A stretch of DNA of 25,345 nucleotides, taken from positions 1 through 25,345 of the forward strand of contig CAAGHV010000259.1 in the NCBI GenBank assembly GCA_900769785.1, given 5' to 3'. The notes under the pieces are model-generated. The model was not told where the DNA came from. It searched no databases and saw nothing but the letters and a program-made list of their open reading frames with translations. Shown piece by piece: positions 21,550 through 25,345 of this stretch. Numbering within the stretch: the stretch's first letter is position 1; each line of letters begins with the position of its first letter. Source of the DNA: Bacteroidales bacterium (lineage in GTDB: Bacteria; Bacteroidota; Bacteroidia; Bacteroidales; P3). The position numbers and the translations under genes were made by a program.

Positions 21550-23607
21550 ATGACTTATACAGATAAAGAACAAAAGTTCAAACGTTATACTATTACATCG
21601 GCTTTGCCATATGCCAATGGTCCTGTACATATAGGACATTTGGCAGGAGTATATGTGCCGGCCGATATTTATGCACGATACCTACGTTCGGTAGGCGAAG
21701 ATGTGATATTTATTGGTGGTTCGGACGAGCATGGGGTGCCTATCACTATAAAAGCTCGCAGAGAGGGGGTGGAACCTCAGGATATTGTGGATCGTTATCA
21801 CGAGATTATCAAAAAATCTTTTACCGAGTTGGGCATATCATTCGATATATATTCGCGTACTTCCGGTGCCGAGCATCACAAGACTGCTGCCGAGTATTTC
21901 AAAAAATTATATGACGAAGGCAAGTTTGTAGAAAAATTGTCGATGCAGTATTACGATGAGGAAGCAGGACAGTTTCTTGCCGACCGTTATATTACAGGTA
22001 CTTGTCCTCATTGTGGTAACGAACATGCCTATGGTGATCAATGCGAGGCTTGTGGCACATCGCTCAATGCCACCGACCTTATCAATCCTAAATCGACCCT
22101 TAGTGGTGCTAAGCCGGTATTGAAAGAAACAAAACATTGGTTTCTACCTTTGGACAAGGACGAAGAGTGGTTGCACCAATGGATATTGGAAAGCCATAAA
22201 GGCGATTGGAAGACTAATGTGTATGGACAATGCAAGTCGTGGATAGATGCCGGGTTGCAGCCCCGTGCCGTTACTCGTGATTTGGATTGGGGTGTAAAAG
22301 TACCTATCGAAGGTGTTGATGGTAAGGTGCTATATGTATGGTTCGACGCGCCCATAGGATACATATCGTTTACCAAAGAATATACTGCCGATTGGGAAAA
22401 ATGGTGGAAAAACAACGATACCAAGCTTGTTCACTTTATTGGCAAAGACAATATAGTGTTCCACTGCATAATATTCCCGTCGATGCTTAAGGCCGACGGA
22501 AGTTATATATTGCCCGAAAATGTCCCTGCCAACGAGTTTTTGAATCTTGAAAACGACAAGATTTCTACTTCACGCAATTGGGCTGTTTGGTTACACGAGT
22601 ATTTGGTTGACTTCCCCGGAAAGCAGGATGTACTACGCTATACCTTGTGTGCCAATGCTCCCGAAACCAAGGATAACAATTTTACTTGGAAAGATTTTCA
22701 AGATAAGAACAACAATGAACTTGTGGCTATATTTGGTAACTTTGTAAACCGTACAATGGTGCTTACTCATAAGTTTTTTGGTGGTAAAGTGCCTGCCGTT
22801 ACACGTTTTACAGACCTTGAAACTCAGGTGTTGGACGAGCTTAAGCAGTTCCCCGAACGAATAGGTCGCTCTATCGAAACCTACCGTTTTCGCGAGGCTT
22901 TGGCCGAACTTATGAATCTTGCACGTCTTGGTAACAAATATCTTACCGAAACAGAACCATGGAAACTTATCAAAACCGATCCCGAATATACACAGACGGT
23001 GTTGAATATATCGCTACAGATATGTGCCAACTTGGCAATACTTTGCAGACCTTTTGTGCCGTTTACGGCAGATAAGTTATCGGCGCTACTTCACCTCAAT
23101 CTAGATAAGTGGCATCAGGCCGGTGGTGCCGAATTGATTGCTGCCGGTACAGAACTGGAAAAACCCGAACTTCTTTTCGAAAAGATAGAAGATACAGCTA
23201 TAGAAGCGCAGTTGAACAAGCTGCTCGAAACCAAGAAACAAAACGAGCTTAACAGTTGGCAACCCGCATCGATAAAAGAAAAAGTAGCTTTCGACGATTT
23301 CGGTAAAGTTGATATAAGAGTAGGTACAGTGTTAGAATGTACCAAGGTGCCAAAAGCCGACAAGTTGTTGCAATTCCGTATTGATGATGGAATGGGTGGA
23401 CGAACAATAGTATCAGGCATAGCCAAGTACTATCCCGAACCCGAAAAGTTGGTAGGTATGCAGGTATGCTTTATAGCCAACTTCGAACCTCGCAAGCTGA
23501 AAGGCGTGCTAAGTGAAGGTATGATACTTTCGGCCGAAGATAAAGATGGTCGCCTAGTGCTTATAACACCTAGTCAATTAGTTGGTAATGGTGTAAATGT
23601 AGGATAA
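21550..23607 (+). CDS. metG: Methionyl-tRNA synthetase with C-terminal tRNA-binding domain
   Basis: A 685-residue class I aminoacyl-tRNA synthetase that charges tRNA-Met, including the initiator. HIGH is at residues 27-30 in PVHIGHLAG; the second signature is KISTS at 337-341, a variant of KMSKS common in this branch. The zinc knuckle has four cysteines (152, 155, 165, 168). The helical anticodon-binding domain follows (about 390-550), and residues about 583-685 form an EMAP II/Trbp111-like OB fold (FGKVDIRVGTVLEC, GRTIVSGIA, GMILSAED) that helps bind tRNA and dimerise. Length is normal for the two-domain bacterial form. Single gene with its own promoter and terminator. Confidence 0.97.
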   Translation: MTYTDKEQKFKRYTITSALPYANGPVHIGHLAGVYVPADIYARYLRSVGEDVIFIGGSDEHGVPITIKARREGVEPQDIVDRYHEIIKKSFTELGISFDIYSRTSGAEHHKTAAEYFKKLYDEGKFVEKLSMQYYDEEAGQFLADRYITGTCPHCGNEHAYGDQCEACGTSLNATDLINPKSTLSGAKPVLKETKHWFLPLDKDEEWLHQWILESHKGDWKTNVYGQCKSWIDAGLQPRAVTRDLDWGVKVPIEGVDGKVLYVWFDAPIGYISFTKEYTADWEKWWKNNDTKLVHFIGKDNIVFHCIIFPSMLKADGSYILPENVPANEFLNLENDKISTSRNWAVWLHEYLVDFPGKQDVLRYTLCANAPETKDNNFTWKDFQDKNNNELVAIFGNFVNRTMVLTHKFFGGKVPAVTRFTDLETQVLDELKQFPERIGRSIETYRFREALAELMNLARLGNKYLTETEPWKLIKTDPEYTQTVLNISLQICANLAILCRPFVPFTADKLSALLHLNLDKWHQAGGAELIAAGTELEKPELLFEKIEDTAIEAQLNKLLETKKQNELNSWQPASIKEKVAFDDFGKVDIRVGTVLECTKVPKADKLLQFRIDDGMGGRTIVSGIAKYYPEPEKLVGMQVCFIANFEPRKLKGVLSEGMILSAEDKDGRLVLITPSQLVGNGVNVG

Positions 23608-23633
23608 TACACTGAGGATAAATATATTCCTAG

Positions 23634-23666
23634 AGGAGTCGCAGAATAGTCTGCGACTCCTTTTTT
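23634..23666 (+). terminator. Terminator of metG
   Basis: A perfect 12-bp stem (AGGAGTCGCAGA with TCTGCGACTCCT), four-base loop, then a run of T, starting 27 bases after the stop. Confidence 0.92.
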
Positions 23667-23813
23667 ATACTATATCATCAATCCCATTCATGCCCTACTG
23701 TTGTATTGAATATTTCATAACTCAATTGCTTTTCAAAGTGTAAGGTTGCATATTTATTTCGGCATAGATATGTTTTGTTCCAACTTTTGCATTAAATATT
23801 TTCTGTCTAAACT

Positions 23814-23866
23814 GCGAAAATTTCCTCACGAGGAAGTTTTATTTGCATCGTAATGAAATTTCAAGG
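23814..23866. repeat. Dispersed intergenic repeat, copy C
   Basis: GAAAATTTCCTCACGAGGAA, then TTTTATTTGCATCGTAATG and AAATTTCAAGG: the same words in the same style as at 8566-8665 and 12994-13082. TTCCTC/GAGGAA makes a small hairpin at its start. Confidence 0.5.
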
Positions 23867-23975
23867 CGATATATTAGTATAAAATTGATGGTATATTATC
23901 ACGCCGGTTACACCGTGGTATGAAACAATTGATAGTAGGTTGTGAAATTCATACAATGGGTAATAAATGTTACAT

Positions 23976-24141
23976 GGTAACCGGGTCACCTTTTTTTCGG
24001 AAAATGCATATTTAATTATAGTAATTACAGTATATAATAACATTAATATATATATAATAATTAATTATTATATATATATTATTTTTTGTTTTTAGGTTTA
24101 TACTTTGGTCGTTTTTCTCCAAAAAAGGTGACCTGGTTACC
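23976..24141. repeat. Nested inverted repeat with AT-only palindromic centre
   Basis: Outer arms GGTAACCGGGTCACC (23976-23990) and GGTGACCTGGTTACC (24127-24141) are complementary at 14 of 15 positions, each bordered inside by a T-run or A-run. Almost co-centred inside is a perfect 38-base palindrome of only A and T at 24044-24081 (core AATAATTAATTATT). The intervening 45-53 bases do not pair well. It could extrude as a cruciform, or be a small non-coding mobile element; no target-site duplication is evident. Confidence 0.8.
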
Positions 24142-24478
24142 TTTCCAAGCAACAATATCACTCTTTTTCGAGACAATAAGACGTAAGTGGCCGTTGTCTG
24201 TTATCAAAGCCCATATCCTTAAGCCTCTTCCCCCCAAAAAACACCACAAATCAGAGGTAAAGCATTTTTTTACATATCAATATTCTAACCCACTTTAACA
24301 ATGGAAATATGTGACAAACAAGTACAAAATAACCCCGATATTGTTTTCCGCTTTTGTGCTATCGTTTCGTTAGTACTTCATTAACTGCACAAATTCCTAA
24401 CTGAAACGCTGTTGCTTTGTTGCAAATTATCTGTGATTGGTTCGAATTTAATCTAAATCACTAATTATCACTTCTGAT

Positions 24479-24509
24479 TTTGTTATTTCAGGAAAAATAC
24501 GTATCTTTG
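24479..24509 (+). promoter_or_regulatory. Promoter of the His-rich gene cluster
   Basis: TTTG (24479-24482), exactly 19 bases, TATCTTTG (24502-24509): full consensus match, about 54 bases before the ATG at 24564. Confidence 0.85.
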
Positions 24510-24563
24510 CGAAGTTATTTGTAATTAAATAGTATTGATAAGATATTATAATATAGAGTGATA

Positions 24564-24992
24564 ATGAAAAGGAAGATGGCTATATTGTTCATTGTACTTG
24601 CCAATTTTATTATATTGGCACATGCTGTTGTTCCCCATCATCACCATCACGAGGATATTTATTTTCACCACAATACAAAAGATTGTTGCAACTCGTCTGT
24701 ACTATTTTCGTTTACTCACAATGATGACGATTGTTCGCACAACGATTCGGAAAGGGAGACTTGTAAACTGCAAGATCTGCTATCGAAATTGGTACTCAAT
24801 ACCAAAGAGCGTGAGAATTTTATTGCAGCTGTGGAATCGGATTTTCAAGATTACTATATTGCCAATCTCTTTTTGTCCGATACCGATGTGTTGCAAGAGT
24901 TAACTTATACAAAGTATAGGCAGTATAACGAGCATGTGCCTAAGAGTTGCGTTGAAACTTGCCTTTCGCTAAGGGCTCCGCCTTGTTGCTAA
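24564..24992 (+). CDS. Histidine-rich exported protein, probably metal-related
   Basis: A 142-residue protein with an N-terminal hydrophobic segment (residues 5-23) that acts as signal peptide or anchor. Immediately after it come five histidines (HHHHH, residues 25-29), HH again at 35-36, CC at 41-42, a DDDCSH segment, and CVETC and CC at the C-terminus, giving many potential metal ligands. The middle part (about 65-125) is helical and charged. I chose ATG 24564 over the in-frame GTG six bases upstream. Small His-rich proteins of this kind stand in front of CusA/CzcA-type RND efflux operons in Bacteroidales, and the next gene fits such an operon, so a role in periplasmic metal sensing or buffering is likely but unproven. 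Confidence 0.7.
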   Translation: MKRKMAILFIVLANFIILAHAVVPHHHHHEDIYFHHNTKDCCNSSVLFSFTHNDDDCSHNDSERETCKLQDLLSKLVLNTKERENFIAAVESDFQDYYIANLFLSDTDVLQELTYTKYRQYNEHVPKSCVETCLSLRAPPCC

Positions 24993-25165
24993 GGTGGGGC
25001 TAAATAGATATATCTTAACCCACAGGTTAAATGACTGTTGGATAAGAAGTTATATCGTATATATCCGGTATTTTCGATAATATTATTTTTAAATTATAGT
25101 TATTTTGTGGCGTTGCAAAAGATGGGATGCCACTACATTGTTTAACATTAAAATATTTTTCAAAG

Positions 25166-25345
25166 ATGAATTGTAAGAAGATAAAACACATTTTGTTAGG
25201 AATAGCAGTAGTAATGTTTTTTGGTTGCTCCAATACTGCAAGCGAATCACACACTCATAGTGAAAGTTGCGAACATTCGCACAGCCACGAAGGGCATGAA
25301 CATTCGGCAGATTGCGATCATAGTCATGAAGGTCACAACCACGAA
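25166..25345 (+). CDS. RND efflux adaptor lipoprotein, N-terminal part (cut by window end)
   Basis: The first 60 residues of a gene that runs off the window. The signal peptide ends in FFGC, with Cys21 the lipid site. The following 39 residues are packed with His, Glu, Asp and Ser (SHTHSESCEHSHSHEGHEH and similar), with two further cysteines. His-rich lipoprotein N-termini like this are typical of CusB/CzcB-type periplasmic adaptor subunits of heavy-metal RND pumps in Bacteroidetes. The domain proper is not in the window, so the call rests on this start and on the His-rich neighbour upstream. It lies 173 bases after that gene, with no clear promoter between. Confidence 0.55.
   Translation, partial: MNCKKIKHILLGIAVVMFFGCSNTASESHTHSESCEHSHSHEGHEHSADCDHSHEGHNHE

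Larger units (their letters stand above)
23608..24563. other. 956-base intergenic region with nested palindromes
   Basis: No gene is supported over nearly 1 kb. After the metG terminator come a copy of the dispersed repeat, the nested inverted repeat at 23976-24141, a featureless AT-rich stretch (24150-24470) and the promoter of the His-rich gene. Frames at 23861-24043 (minus) and 24086-24298 (plus) mostly translate the two arms of the inverted repeat and are not protein-like. Confidence 0.65.

Noticed and set aside
23976..24141. Insertion sequence remnant with terminal repeats
   Set aside because: No transposase fragment and no flanking target duplication; kept only as an inverted repeat.
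24086..24298. 70-codon frame, and its mirror at 23861-24043
   Set aside because: The similar peptides KKVTWLP and KKVTRLP in both simply come from translating the two arms of the inverted repeat.
24301..24384. 27-codon frame starting MEICDKQ
   Set aside because: No ribosome-binding site and no promoter directly upstream; too short to support.

Overview
The window looks like chromosomal DNA of a member of the Bacteroidota, most likely the order Bacteroidales. The evidence is repeated copies of the Bacteroidetes promoter type (TTTG, about 19 bases, TAnnTTTG; the cleanest are upstream of the tRNA at 19060-19090 and the metal-response gene at 24479-24509), a subtilisin ending in a type IX secretion sorting domain, a PorT-like barrel, a dipeptidyl peptidase IV, an ECF sigma/anti-sigma pair, and methionyl-tRNA synthetase with a C-terminal tRNA-binding domain. 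Species cannot be told from the sequence alone. Most of the window is ordinary core genome. The accessory parts are at 1-4978, 10.1-13.4 kb and 23.6-25.3 kb.

Layout. 1-570: no gene, one strong three-armed inverted repeat. 571-4907 (+): three small lipoproteins and a large secreted S8 protease, tightly packed and ended by a strong terminator. 5255-8464 (+): a neurotransmitter:sodium symporter (NSS) transporter, a 40-residue MetS-like subunit and a transglutaminase-like lipoprotein, with overlapping reading frames. 8792-10096 (+): der. 10178-12770 (-): ECF sigma factor, anti-sigma-like membrane protein and secreted protein, preceded by a secreted protein and another lipoprotein. 12771-13427: no gene, several short repeats. 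13428-17897 (-): lspA, a DUF2461 protein and DPP IV as an apparent operon, then an outer-membrane barrel. 18012-18746 (-): a short-chain dehydrogenase. 19109-19181 (+): tRNA-Phe, then yqeY. 19782-21284 (-): IMP dehydrogenase of the Tritrichomonas foetus type. 21550-23607 (+): metG. 23608-24563: no gene, nested palindromes. 24564-25345 (+): a His-rich exported protein and the start of a His-rich RND adaptor lipoprotein, the likely beginning of a heavy-metal efflux operon cut by the window edge.

How it fits together. Much of the window concerns envelope proteins and peptide use: a secreted protease and a dipeptidyl peptidase release peptides, an amino-acid symporter could import products, and LspA processes the many lipoproteins. 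The most unusual signals are (i) a 54-base signal-peptide segment almost identical at DNA level in three lipoprotein genes whose mature parts differ, one of them more than 11 kb away on the other strand; (ii) mosaic genes whose halves differ sharply in base composition; (iii) an IMP dehydrogenase whose active-site residues fall at the same positions as those of the parasite T. foetus; and (iv) a 166-base nested palindrome at 23976-24141. No CRISPR array, phage, insertion sequence or obvious defence system was seen.
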